From contig ML679969.1 in the NCBI GenBank assembly GCA_007922225.1, positions 19,610,932 through 19,674,931 on the forward strand: a stretch of DNA of 64,000 nt. Reading direction: 5' to 3'. Both the position numbers and the translations under genes were made by a program. The stretch is from Emydura subglobosa (taxonomy: Eukaryota > Chordata > Testudines > Chelidae). This document shows positions 33,395-44,867 of this stretch, piece after piece. Positions within the stretch are counted from its first letter, which is position 1, and each line of letters starts with the position of its first letter. Below the pieces are notes generated by a model, which was given only the letters and a program-made list of their open reading frames with translations, did no database searches and was not told where the DNA came from.

Positions 33395-34140
33395 ATCTGA
33401 GGAAAGACTGACTTTTTGGAGGCTATCCAAGTAAATCTGTTAATTAATTTAACTTAAATTAAAAATGAGCAGGTCCAGATAACTTGCATCCAAAACTTTT
33501 AAAAGAGCTGGCCAATTAATGTTGATTTTCAATGTCTTGGAATTGGGGAACTTGGGGAAGTTTCAGAAGACTGGAAGAAATCTAATGTTGTACCAATGTT
33601 TAAAATGCATAAAAAGGAGGACCCAGGTAACTACAGGCTTGCCAGCCTGACATAGATTCCAGGCAAGATAATGGAATAGCTGATACAGGTCTCGATTAAT
33701 AAAGAGTTGAAGGAGAGTAATATAAATAATGCCAATCAATACAGGTTTATGGAAAATAGGTCCTATCAAACAAACTTGATTTTTTTTATGTAATTATAAA
33801 TTTGGTTGATAAAGGTAATAGTATTGATGTAATATACTTAGACTTCTGTAAGGCAGAAAGCTTGGTATCACATGACCTTTTGATTAAAAAACTAGAATGA
33901 TATAAAATTAACACAACACATTTAAATGGATTAAAAACTGGTTAACTGTGATCTCAAAATGTAATTGTAAACAAGGAATCATCATCAATGGGGTGTGTTT
34001 CTAGTGAAAGCCCTCAGGGACCAGCTCCTGGCCCTATGCTATTTAACATTTTGTCAGTGACCTGGAAGAAAAAATAAAATCATCACTGATGAAGTGTGTA
34101 GATGAACCAAAATTGGGGAACATAATTTCTGGGAAGCACT
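33395..34140 (+). mobile_element. CR1 LINE RT fragment (sense, AT-rich subfamily)
   Basis: Decayed RT on the plus strand: AGGTCCAGATAACTTGCATCC (GPDNLHP), AAGACTGGAAGAAATCTAATGTTGTACC, GTAACTACAGGCTTGCCAGCCTG, then CTATGCTATTTAACATTTTGTCAGTGACCTGGAAG (LFNIFVSDLE). It ends 75 bp before PCDH12 exon 3. Confidence 0.85.
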
Positions 34141-34214
34141 GGACTGTAAGGAGATGGAGACGTGTCCCTGGCACAGCATGACGTCAATGCTCTGGCCTTT
34201 GGTCTCCTTTGCAG

Positions 34215-34366
34215 GAATGCAGGGCTGGATGCTGATTGCCTCAGTATAAAGGAGAGTGGCCAAGAAGAGCTTGAGGCAGATGACCGGGATTCAGAGAATG
34301 GATTTGATCTTTCCATGCACCAGCTGGTGGGAGAAGAACTCGAGAGCCTTCTAGAGCCCCATGCAG
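34215..34366 (+). CDS. PCDH12: Protocadherin-12, exon 3
   Basis: The 152-bp exon lies between CTCCTTTGCAG and GCAG|GTGAGG. It completes the codon split from exon 2 (AG+G, Arg) and continues NAGLDADCLSIKESGQEELE, then DRDSENGFDLS. The acidic DxDS-rich segment after a KxSGQ motif matches the conserved intracellular tail of non-clustered protocadherins. It ends in phase 1. Confidence 0.9.
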
Positions 34367-35639
34367 GTGAGGTCACCATGTTCTGTACGGCACCCCAGAG
34401 ACAGCCTGCTCCATCTGCACAGATCTTCTTAGCACCAGTGGGAGCTGCCTGAGAGGCGGACTCTGATTGTCTGAAACCACATTTTAATTGGCTGGTTGCA
34501 CTTTTTTGATGATGACACTGCTGAGATTGGGAAGCCAAGGGCTCCAGTTGCCCAGGGAGTTGGCTGTCCAGGGTGTTGGGAACCCCAGAGAGCAAGCTGA
34601 ACAGTTCCATATTGCTTTTGCCAAAATTGAATTTTTCACACTTTTTCCTTCTGTGAAAAAACTGTTGAATTTTTGACCTTTTATTCCAGTTTGGGACAAT
34701 TCCCTCCTTCCCCAATTCCATTCTTTTCACAAGAGGAACATTCTTTTTTCCTGCCAGTGCTAGTGGAGCTCTTCCAAGCTCCTCCCACAAAATAAGTTTC
34801 ACATATATGAATCGCACAATTGGGATATGTCTCATATTAAATTGTGTAGATGTTCAAAATAGGATTCTGCCACTCCCAGGCTCTGTTGGAATTCTCTTGG
34901 TGGGGCTTGAACATGGCCATGTGCTCTGTTGGGATGGGCTCCTTCTTGAGTTGGGGGAAATGTGATGAGCACTATATTGTGCAGCACTGTGATTCTCCCT
35001 CTCCCTCCTCCTCCTTACATGAGAATGGGTTAATGAGATAGTCTTGTAAATTATCATCATGGGACATCTTCCTTAACCCCTCATTGGGATGGATGGGGTG
35101 TTCTCCCTGCCCCCTCCACTTACTGTTTCAGGCTCTTTGCAGACTCAGGCTGCATGGGTTACACTTGATTTACATTTTTGAGGTTTTCTTGGCAATTAGA
35201 ACAGCTAGAAACATTTTTAAATGAAAATTCTGGGCAACATGGCAGCCCCTGATAGGAAGGGCTGGTATGGGGTATAAACATGTGCTGGAGGTTTCAAGCC
35301 CTTCAGCAGGGGCCGCATCCTTGTTAGAAACATAGACATCTAATGGCTGAATAAGGTACTACAAGCAGTTGTGCAATTTTTGGAGTTTCAGCTCAGTACC
35401 CTTGAACACCAGGCTGGGTTCTATGTGTCACAATAGCAGCTGCAAGGATTCCTCTGTCCATTGTCTGGGTTGGCTGTTCCATGTGATACCTCCACAATCA
35501 GATCTGAAGCTTCAAAAACAAGAGCAGAGCCTGGCTGCTGGGGTTCCTCTGTGCCAGGTGTGGCTACTGGAGAGCTGAGGCTCTCATGTGGGTTCAGGAC
35601 TGAGTTTCACTCACTGACTCTGTAGGGATGACTTTGGGG

Positions 35640-36837
35640 GATGTGGGGAAAGTGATGGACATGATATATCTTGACTTTAGCAAAGCTTTTGATATGGTCT
35701 CCCACAGTATTCTTCCCAGCAAGTTAAAGAAATATGGGTTGGATGAATGGACTATAAGGTGGATAGAAAGCTGGTTAGATCATTGAGCTCAATGGGTAGT
35801 GATCATTGGCTCGATGTCTAGTTGGCAGCCTGTATCAAGCAGAGTGCCCCAGGGGATGGTCATAGGGCCTGTTTTGTTCAACGTCTTCATTAATGATCTG
35901 GAGGATGGGATGGATTAAACCCTCAGCAAGTTTTCAGATGACAGTAAGCTGGGGGAGTGGTAGATATGCAGGTGGGTTAGGGATAGGATACAGAAAAATT
36001 GGAGGATTAGGCCAAAAGAAATCTGATGAGGTTCAGCAAGGACAAGTGCAGAGTCTTGCACTTAAGATGAAAGAATCCCAGGCACTGCTACAGACTGGGG
36101 ACCGACAGGCTAGGCAGCAGTTCTGCAGAAAAGGACCTGGGGGGTTACGGTGGACAAGAAGCTGGCTATACGTCAACAGTGTGCCCTTATTGCCAAGAAG
36201 GCTAACAGCATATTGGGCTGTATTAGTAGAACCGTTGCCAGCAGATCGAGGGAAGTGATTATTCCCCTATATTTGGCATTGGTGAGGCCACATCTGGAGT
36301 ATTGTGTCCAGTTTTGGGCCCCCCACTGCAGGAAGGATGTAGACAAATTGGAGAAAATCCAGAAGGATGTAGACAAATTGGAGAGAATCCAGCGGACGGC
36401 AAAATGATTAGGAGGCTGGAGCACATGATTTATGAGGAGAGGCTGAGGGAACTTGGCTTGTTTAGTCTAGAAAAGAAAAGACTGATGGGGGATTTGATAT
36501 CAGCCTTCAGCTATCTGAAGGGGGGTTCCAGGAAGGATGGAGATAGGCTGTTCTCAATGGTGGCAGATGACAGAACTAGGAGCAATAGTCTCAAGTTGCA
36601 GAGGGGGAGGTTAGGTTGGATATTAGGAAAAACTTTGTCATAGGAGGGTGGTGAAGCACTGGAATGGGTTACCTAGGAAGGTGGTGGAATCTCCATCCTT
36701 ATTATTGGTTTTTAAGGCCTGGTTTGACAAAGCCCTGCTTGGCTGATTTAGTTGGGGTTGGTCCTGCTTTGAGCAGGAGGTTGGACTAGATGACTTCCTG
36801 AGTCCCTTCCAACCTTAATCTTTTATGATTCTATGAC
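35640..36837 (+). mobile_element. CR1 LINE, 1.2-kb sense copy
   Basis: The copy covers ORF2 from [19 protein letters not shown] and [12 protein letters not shown] through the RT core, thumb and 3'UTR, ending in TTTTATGATTCTATGA. Peptide blocks in order: [31 protein letters not shown] (after frame breaks), [20 protein letters not shown] and RTRSNSLKLQRGRLG. A 30-bp tandem duplication sits at 36333-36392. Several stops make it inactive. Confidence 0.93.
36333..36392 (+). repeat. 30-bp tandem duplication inside CR1
   Basis: AAGGATGTAGACAAATTGGA followed by GA(A/G)AATCCAG appears twice in a row at 36333 and 36363. It duplicates ten codons (KDVDKLE[K/R]IQ) in frame. The other CR1 copies in the window have one unit only. 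Confidence 0.9.
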
Positions 36838-37734
36838 TTGCAGCATCCCTTTGGTGGATGAACTCCAAATTCCTCCCCTTTCTTTTTTCAGTGTCCCCTT
36901 CCCCTGCAGTTTCCGCCTGGAAGGGTCTCCTTCATGCTTCTCCTTCGGCACTGTGGACCTTACCCGGCCTTTCTCTCTCTCTCCCCCAGCCTCTTTGGCT
37001 CTGATTGCCTCTCTAGGCTCTCAGGGAACTGTGCTTGTTAGGACAATCCTTAGTCAGGCTCATCTGCCTACAGAATCCAGCTAGGCTCTGAACACGTAGG
37101 GCACAAATTGCTCTCCACTTTGGGAGCTGCTGCTTCTGGCCAATCAGCATCAGTGGGGCTGAGTTAAGCTGATGCATGCGGAGTTGCTCTGTAAGTGGAT
37201 GAAGCTAAGTATGGATTTACCTCAGCCGCTGGCACAGCTCCCCCAGCTTCGCCACTTGCTTGAGGATTGGGAGGGCTAACAGCGAGATGCTGGAAACCAC
37301 ATCTTTGCACGGAAGCTTGTCAGTTTGGTTGGGCCAGGCACACGTTTGGCTGTTCTCTTTCCTGCAGTAAGAATGCTGCCCCAGACCTGGTCACCAAGCT
37401 GGTAAGTGTTTCTGAGCATGGTGCCATCTCAAAGGGCTCTGCTCTGGACCACGTCTGCTCGGATAAATGCTGATTACAGTGCTCTCCAGAATGTGCTCCT
37501 TGCTACTGACCCCAAACTCACTGCATCCTGCTACCTTGTGTAGGCTTCCAGCAAACAGCTCAGCTGATACTGCAGGAGATGGAGCTATTGAAAATCCGCC
37601 CTCCAGGAGGCTAGTACGTCTAGGCAATAACCAGCTGGGTCCTCAGACGACTCCAAGGGAGTTTGGCACTCCACTGCCCAGGGCTCCTGTGGGATTCCCA
37701 GCCCATATTTCTCCAGGACAATCTGTCTCTCATA

Positions 37735-38735
37735 GGTCAGAAGGTTAGAAAGGACCATTATGATCATCTAGTCTGACCTCCTGCACAACGCAGGCCACAG
37801 AACCTCGCCCATCCACTTCTGTAATAGACCCTTAACCTAAGACTGAGTTACTGAAATCCTCAAATCATGGTTTAAAGACTTCAAGATACAGAGAATCCAC
37901 CAGCAAGTGACCCTTTCCCCTGCAGCATGGGGCAAGTGAAAAATCCCCAGGGCCTCTGCCAATCTGCCCTGGGGAAAAATTCCTTCTTGACCCCAGATAT
38001 GGCAATCAGCTAAACCCTGAGTATTTGGGCAAGACTCACCAGCCAGACACCCGGAAAGATTTTTTCTATAATAACTCAAAACCCACTCCATCAAACGTCC
38101 CATCAGGCCATTCGGCATATTTATCGCTAGTAGTCAAAGATCAGTTAATCGCCGAATTAGGCTGTCCCATCATACCATCCACTCCATAAACTTATCATGC
38201 TCAGTGTTGAAGTCAGCTAGGTTTTTTGTCCCCACTTCTCTCTTTGGAAGGCTGTTGCAGAACTTCACTCCTCTGATGGTTAGTAACCTTTGTCTAATTT
38301 CAAGTCTAAACTTCCTGATGGCTAGTTTATATCCATTTGTTCTTGTGTCCACATTGGTGCTGAACTTAAATAACTCCGTTCCCTACCTGGTATTTCTCCC
38401 TCTGATGTAGATGTATAGAGAGCAATCATATCTCCCCTCAGCCTTCTTTTAGTTGGGCTAAACAAGCCACGCTCTTTGAGTCTCTTCTCATAAGGCAGGT
38501 TTTCCATTCCCTGGATCATCATAGTAGCCTTTCTCTGCACCTGTTCCAGTTTGAATTCATCTCTCTTAAACATGGCAGACCAGAACTGCACACAGTATTC
38601 CAGATGAGGTGTCACCAGCGCTTTGTATAACGGTATTAACATCTCCCTATCTCTACTGGAAATACTCGCTTGATTGCATTTAGCTTTTTTCACAGTCACA
38701 TCATATTGAAGGCTCATAGTCATCCTGTGATCAAC
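37735..38735 (-). mobile_element. CR1 LINE antisense copy
   Basis: Minus strand: [20 protein letters not shown], then RDEFKLEQVQRKATMMIQGM and KERGLFSPTKRRLRGDMIAL, followed by a long 3'UTR block ending near 37735 (TCAGAAGGTTAGAAAGGACCATTATGATCATCTAGTCTGACC on the plus strand). It represents a subfamily different from the 36-kb copy. Confidence 0.9.
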
Positions 38736-39523
38736 CAATATCAGTCATTCACCTCTGTTTGCACCTCTCTTACCAAATGTATCTAGCAGCTCTCCTCCTG
38801 GCATGCAGAAGTGCGCACCACAGCCTCATCTGCCTCCCTCTAAGCTCAGTGCTGATTCTTTCACTCCACCCAGGTTATTGGCTGATTAAAGGAAACCATG
38901 TTGGGTCAGGAACTATCAGAGTCTCACAGAGTTCCTTCTGATACTACATCATGATACATTCAGTTCCATAGGGTGGTTAAACATACTGAAGAAAGGATAT
39001 ATCATTTATTACATTCCATAGCACTTTTGCCTAAATGGGAGAGGGAAGGAGAGAAAACAATTAACAAAACTAAGTCTATTCCAAGTCCTTGCCCATCTCC
39101 CCTCCAGCAACACAGGGGGCCATACGGGCAGCAGCTAAGCCCCTGGATAACACTCCTAGCATAGGCACTTCCCAGACTGCGTAGAGCTGGAACAGCTGTG
39201 TTGATGCCATCCCCCCAGCAGAGAGGCTAACCCAGGGACAGAAGGAGTGTGACAAAGCACCACTGCACTCCAGTTATTCTGATGAAGCAGCCTCTAGGGC
39301 TTTTTCATTCAGCAGAAATCCCACAGCCCTGGAGTTCCTCTAATTCACTCCAAGGCTGGGCAAACTCCTAGAAAATCCAGGACATAGACTGACATCAAGG
39401 AACCTATTGCTTCCCACTCCATTCCTGTGGATGGGAAAGGGGTGGAGAATTATTTCTCAGCAGTTTCCTGCTAATCTCTTGTCTCTGTTCATAGGAGCTG
39501 CTCCAGTGGCAGGAAATGCTGTA

Positions 39524-40045
39524 GAGAATCATAGAATCATAGGATATTAGAGTTGGAAGGGACCTCAGAAGGTCATCTAGTCCTACCCCCTGCTCAAAGC
39601 AGGACTAACCTCAGCTAGATCATCCCAGCCAGGGCTTTGTCAAGCTACAACTTAAAAACTTCTAAAGATGGAGATTCCACCATCTCCCTAGGTAACCCAT
39701 TCCAGTGCTTCACCTGCCTCTTAGTGAAAACCTTTTTCCTAATATCCAACCTAGACCTCCCCCACTGCAACTTGAAACCATTGCTCCTTGTTCTGTCATC
39801 TACTACCATTGAAAACAACCCTAGCTCCATCCTCCTTGGAACCCCCTTTCAGGTAGTTGAAGGCTGCTATCAAATTCCCCCTCATTCTTCTCTTTTGCAG
39901 ACTAAACAATCCTAGTTCCTTCAGCCTCTCCTCATAACTCTTGTACTCCAGCCCCCTAATAATTTTTGTTGCCCTCCACTGGACTCTCTCCAACTTGTCC
40001 ACATCCTTTCTGTAGTGGGGGGCCCAAAACTGGACACAAATCCCC
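39524..40045 (-). mobile_element. CR1 LINE antisense 3' copy
   Basis: It starts at AGAATCATAGAATCATAGGAT (3' end). The minus strand encodes [37 protein letters not shown] and, upstream, [20 protein letters not shown]. It is nearly identical in structure to the copies at 42.7 and 46.1 kb. Confidence 0.93.
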
Positions 40046-40374
40046 ACAACATTGCTTCTTTAAAGAAGTTTTGAATAAACTCTCAGAACAACAAGCCCCG
40101 GCAAGGGGAATCTTCCGTGGCTATCAGAGCACTGTCCTAGGGCAAAAGGCAGAAAGGCACCTGAGAAGCCTGTTCCCATCTTAGCAGGGCTTATTGCTAC
40201 AAGAGCAAATTGACATTATAGGGCCACACAGAAGGCTGCCATGGTGGGCAGGCCCCTAAGGCAGGGTCTATTCAAAGACCCTCTGGAAAATAAGAAGGAA
40301 AGAACTACATTATTCTTAATCTATCCAGATCTGGGGGATAAAGACCCCTAGAAAACAATTTTCACTGATTAAGA

Positions 40375-40850
40375 GTTTTTCAAAGCCTGAAGGGATCATT
40401 CTGCTCATCCAGTCTGAGCTCTTGTGGAGCACAGACCAGAGAATATCACTCAGTGACTCCTGCACTGAGACATCTAATCTTGATTTACAGACTTCAAGTC
40501 AGAGAGAGTTCACCACGACCCTTGATGAGTTGTTGCACTGATTAATTCCCCTCGCTGTGAAAAATTTGCACTTTATTTCCAGTCTCAATTTGTCTAGCTT
40601 CAACTCCCAGCCACTGGATCTTGTTATACTGGTTTGCTGGATTAAAGAATGCTCTTCTAGCAGGAATCTCCCCATGTAGGTGCTTATGGGTCATGAACAA
40701 GTCACCTCTTCAGTTTCTCTTCAATAAGCTAAACTGACTGAGCTTCTTTAGTCCCTCACTGTGAGGCAGATTTTCCAGACCCTGAATTCTTGCTGCTCTT
40801 CTTTGACCCTCCCTAATTTTTCAGCATCTTTTAAGGAATATCAGATATGA
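40375..40850 (-). mobile_element. Older CR1-like 3' fragment (antisense)
   Basis: The plus strand shows complements of a divergent CR1 tail: GGGATCATTCTGCTCATCCAGTCTGAGCT, later ACCTCTTCAGTTTCTCTTCAATAAGCTAAACTGA and GAGCTTCTTTAGTCCCTCACTGTGAGGCA. It is strongly mutated compared with neighbouring copies, implying an older insertion. Confidence 0.75.
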
Positions 40851-42105
40851 AGCTCCAGAGATAGCTGTTCATTGGGAATGGCGTCTTGGGGGTGATGGCT
40901 CTATCCATCTATGAAATGGGCCCAATGACTGTCACTGGCATCTTTTGGGTGATTTTGAGTTGCATGGCAGAACATGCCAGCTTGGCTGCTGAAACCTGTC
41001 ATGGGGGAACAAGCCCCAGTTGTTGCCCCAGAAAGAGTTATGGTGGTGACACCTTTGATCCAGAGCTGGTTCTGTAGATTAGCCAGGCTATAGAGCAGCC
41101 ATCCTCACATGGGTTCCATGCTCTTTTTGCCATCCCATTGCCCTGCAGGCAGTGGAGACAGCTGGAAGTGTGTTGTCCATTTGTGCTTCTCTTTCACCAG
41201 GCCCAGCGGATGCTGGGGCCTCTGATGGCACTATTACTGCTGCAGTTGTCTGGGATCCTGCCACACCCCCATATAGCAGAGAAATAGTCTTGCAGAAGCA
41301 GCTAAGAATCAACTTTCCTGAACCAGTGATGCGCTGTTCTGCTTTGCTCAGCACTGACTCAGTCACTGCAGTGGGGGCCTCGTGGACTCTCGGCACTTCG
41401 AATTGCTTCTTGGGCCTGTGTCTGTGCTATGTGCATCCTCTGCTGAGTGGATGTTGGTCATGCGGTTGGAATATGCCTCAGCTTCATTTTTTGCAAGGGA
41501 GGCCAAGGATAGAGCAGTCCCTTGAGGAAGAAATACATGTAGGAAGCTCCGATTCTTTAGCTGTGGTTTGTCCCAGCTTTGTTTGCAATCCTGTAATTAT
41601 TGACCTCCACTATGCCTGGCTCTTCCTCCGCAAATCAGACTGACCGCTGCTGCCACATACAGCAGGAGGCTGCTGGACGTGTCCAATAGACAAATCAGTT
41701 GTCAGGTTCTAAAGGCAGGCTTTGAATGGAAACAGCCAGCCTAGGCAATCCATGCTGGAAATAGGCACAGCCCAAATGAGCCAGCCCTTGCATGCCTCAG
41801 AGCAAACCCTCCGTAACAAACCGTTTCAGTTATCTGTGCTGGGCCCATCTGAGACAGGGCCCTCTCCCACTGCACTGGGGTTGGCATAGCTGGTTAGCTT
41901 CCAGCTGTGACTGTGGAAACAATTGTTTGACAGGAGAGAAAACTGTCCCAAAGGGGTAGGAGAGTGGGGAGCTTAGCAGAGTCAGAGCTGTCACGCTGCC
42001 CAAAGGCAATCAAGTTTGTATCCTGTGTTGGGGGAAGGAAGTGTCATTCATGCTCAGCTTAAGGAAACAACCAACTCAAGCTGGGTTGCTCTGTACTGTG
42101 TTTTA

Positions 42106-42395
42106 GGGTATGTCTACGCTTAAAACACTACAGCAGCATAGCTGCAGGGCTGCAACTGTGCCGCTGTAGTGCTTCAGTGTAGACACTACCTATGCCAATA
42201 GGAGGCGTTCTCCCATCGGTGCAGGTAATCCCCCTCCCCAAGAGGGGATACCTAGGTTGATGGAAGAATTCTTCTGGTTCCCTAGTGCCGTCTACACTGG
42301 GGGCTAGATCTGCAAAGCTACCTCTCTCAGGGATAATCCACCCTACTGAGAGAGGTAGCTATACTGATGTACGTTCCTAGTGCAGACCAGGCCTC
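42106..42395. mobile_element. 290-bp MITE with GGGTATGTCTAC ends
   Basis: The left end GGGTATGTCTACGCT and the right end (GAGGCCTGGTCTGCACTAGGAA on the minus strand) are imperfect inverted repeats. The internal palindromic words GTGTAGACA and CTCTCTCAGGG...CTGAGAGAG are visible. There is no coding capacity. The ends resemble those of the Harbinger element at 58.4-62.25 kb. Confidence 0.75.
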
Positions 42396-42714
42396 ACTCA
42401 CCATGTGGCAAAGCGAACTTCACAACCAAACATCTACCTCTTTAGCCTGTGGAACTGCTGAGAACTTGGGCTAGATTCACAAAGGTGGGCTAGTTTCATG
42501 TGTAGTGATGCTGTGCTAACCTTTTAGCACCTGCAACCCGAAGGCATCCTGACCCCCGAGGGCAGTGTCCAGCCTCCTGACAATGCATGGGGAGAGTTAG
42601 GTGCCCAACAATGGGATTCACAGAAGCCAGCAAAATGAGCCTTAGCTAGCCAGTGGGAAATGCTGAGGAGAGGTGGGGGGCTTGAGCCCTTCCCCTCAGA
42701 GGGAGTCAGGGCCC

Positions 42715-43750
42715 AATCAGAAAGTCCTCATAAGTCTTGTGCTCCAGGCCCCTAATTATTTTTGTTGCCCTCCGCTGGACTCTCTCCAACTTGTCCACAT
42801 CCTTTTTGTAGTGGGGGGCCCAAAACTGGACACAATATTCTAAATGTGGCCTCACCAATGCCAAATAGAGGAGAATAATCACTTCCCTCGATCTGCTGGC
42901 AATGCTCCTACTAATGCAACCCAATATGCTATTAGCCTTCTTGGCAACCAGGGCACTACTGCTGACTCATATCCAACTTCTTGTCCACTGTAACCCCCAG
43001 GTCCTTTTCTGCAGAACTGCTGCCTAGCTCGTTGGTCCCCAGTCTGTAGCTGTACATGGGGTTCTTCCATCCTAAGTGCAGGATTCTGCACTTGTCCTTG
43101 TTGAACCTCATCAGATTTCTTTTGGCCCAATCCTCCAATTTGTCTAGGTCACTCTGTATCCTATCCCTACCTTCCAGGGTATCTACCAGGGTATCAAATT
43201 GCAGTGGGGGAAATCTAGGTTGGACATTAGGAAAAAGTTTTTCACTAGGAGGGTGGTGAAGCACTGGAATGGGTTACCTAGGGAGCTGGTGGAATCTCCA
43301 TCTTTAGAGGTTTTTAAGATGTGGCTTGACAAAACCCTTGCTGGGATTATTTAGCTGAGGTTAGTTCTGCTTTGAGCAGGGGGTTGGACTAGATGATCTC
43401 CTGAGGTCCCTTCCAACTCTAATTCTATGATTCTACCACTCCCCCTAGCTTAGTGTCATCTGCCAACTTGCTGAGGGTGCAATCTACCCCATCCTCTAGA
43501 TCATTAATGAAGATGTTGAACAAAACCGGCCCCAGGATTGACGCTTGGGGCACTCTGCTTGTGACCGGCTGCCAGCTAGACGTGAAGCCATTGATCACTA
43601 CCCATTGAGCCTGATGATTTAGCCAGTTCTCTATCCATCTTATAGTCCATTCATCCAACCCCTACTTCTTTAATTTGCTGATAAGAATACTGTGGGAGAC
43701 TATCAAAAGCTTTGCTAAAGTCAAGGTATATCATGTCCACCGCTTTGTGT
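42715..43750 (-). mobile_element. CR1 LINE antisense copy interrupted by another CR1
   Basis: The minus strand carries the CR1 block [20 protein letters not shown] and [19 protein letters not shown]. It continues beyond the insert at 43434-43750 with [37 protein letters not shown] and [10 protein letters not shown]. The copy is broken by the sense CR1 3' end at 43189-43433. Confidence 0.93.
43189..43433 (+). mobile_element. Nested CR1 3' end (sense) with target duplication
   Basis: The 245-bp sense tail (ATCAAATTGCAGTGGGG to CTAATTCTATGATTC) sits inside the antisense CR1. The parallel copy at 46.9 kb reads CATCTACCACTCCCCCC without interruption. Here TCTACCA occurs on both sides (about 43182-43188 and 43433-43439), which fits a short target duplication. 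Confidence 0.85.
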
Positions 43751-43812
43751 AATTTAAAGCTCTTTTAATCAGTTGTGCCAACCTCCATCCCAGAAGTCTA
43801 TTTTCCTCCCTC

Positions 43813-44867
43813 CTTGGGTGCCTTGCAGCTCCTGCTGGGGCTGTTCACAAACAGCCTTCCAGCATGTAAACCCTAATGTCTGTGTGTAACTGCAGCCTGC
43901 CAGCTGCACCTTGGCTCTCACCAGCCTTGGTTATCCTGCAGGGTGACCCCAGCACATGTCCAGCCCTGGATCTTCCAGAAATTTATGTCCTGTACTGCCC
44001 AGCCCTCTCCTGGACAGCACAAATATATTTAAATCCATTATTCCTTTAAGGGAATAATGTGTCAGCTGATTTCCTTAAATCGTTACCCAGACAATTTCAT
44101 TCAAACACACTGGATTAGATAACACAGCAAAACAAGTTTATTAACTACAAAGAGAGATTTTAAGTGAGTATAAGTAATGAGGCATAGCAGTCAAAAATGG
44201 TTAAAAGAAAAATAAAGATAAAATGCTTACTGATATCTACTTAAGAAACTGTCTTAATTGCAAAGTAAACTTTCTCACCACATGCTCCAGCAGATTACTG
44301 ACCAAACTTTCAGGTCAGGACCCATCCCTCAGAGTCTAACAGCTGCTTCCTTTTGCCTTCTCAGGTGCAGAGAGTGAAGTGGGGAGGGAGAGAGGAAGGG
44401 TTGCCTTTGGGTGATTGTCCCAACTTTTTATAGTTTCAGCCTCTTGAAAAACATTTCCAGCTGAGACCAAGGAGACTTTGTCTGTATGGAAGGATATTCC
44501 CTGATCATTTCCTGCCCTTCCCCCCCCCCCACCTATTTGAACTTCCTTTGTTTGCCTCCTTACTTGATCACTTTGTTTACTGTTTAAATGCAAATTAAGG
44601 CAAGCACATATTCCTTCCTTTGTTTTAGACAGATCTCTCTCACTTTTGCCTAATTAGAGCTGTGGGATTTGGAGCACGTGTTAATAACATTATATAGAGG
44701 AATCTTATTACTTTGCATACAATGTCGCCACACATATTTTACCAGGACAATACTGACCAGCAAGTTATGATTTTTCAAATGATACCTTGCAGGGCATACT
44801 TTGCACGAAGATTATTACAACAGGGTGTAGGGTGTGAATACAGAGGTGTATTCCATCATGCTAATTT
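43813..44867. repeat. Unidentified ~1-kb interspersed repeat, copy 2
   Basis: The sequence includes ACAGCAAAACAAGTTTATTAACTACAAAGAGAGATTTTAAGTGA and a C-rich run at 44520. It is bracketed by two copies of the CR1 ORF1 3' end (43752-43812 and 44865-44925). A similar arrangement with TTTATTGTAAAAAGAAAGAAAG exists at 48.36 kb. No open frame of note is present and the class is unknown to me. Confidence 0.4.

Larger units (their letters stand above)
28787..34214 (+). other. PCDH12 intron 2
   Basis: A 5.4-kb intron with CR1 pieces at 29.58, 30.68, 31.58, 33.02 and 33.40 kb, which are listed separately. 28.9-29.57 kb is purine-rich. 31.83-31.92 kb carries the CACCTAACTCCCATTGATTTCAGTGG repeat seen in many reptile loci. 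No additional exon is seen. Confidence 0.7.
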
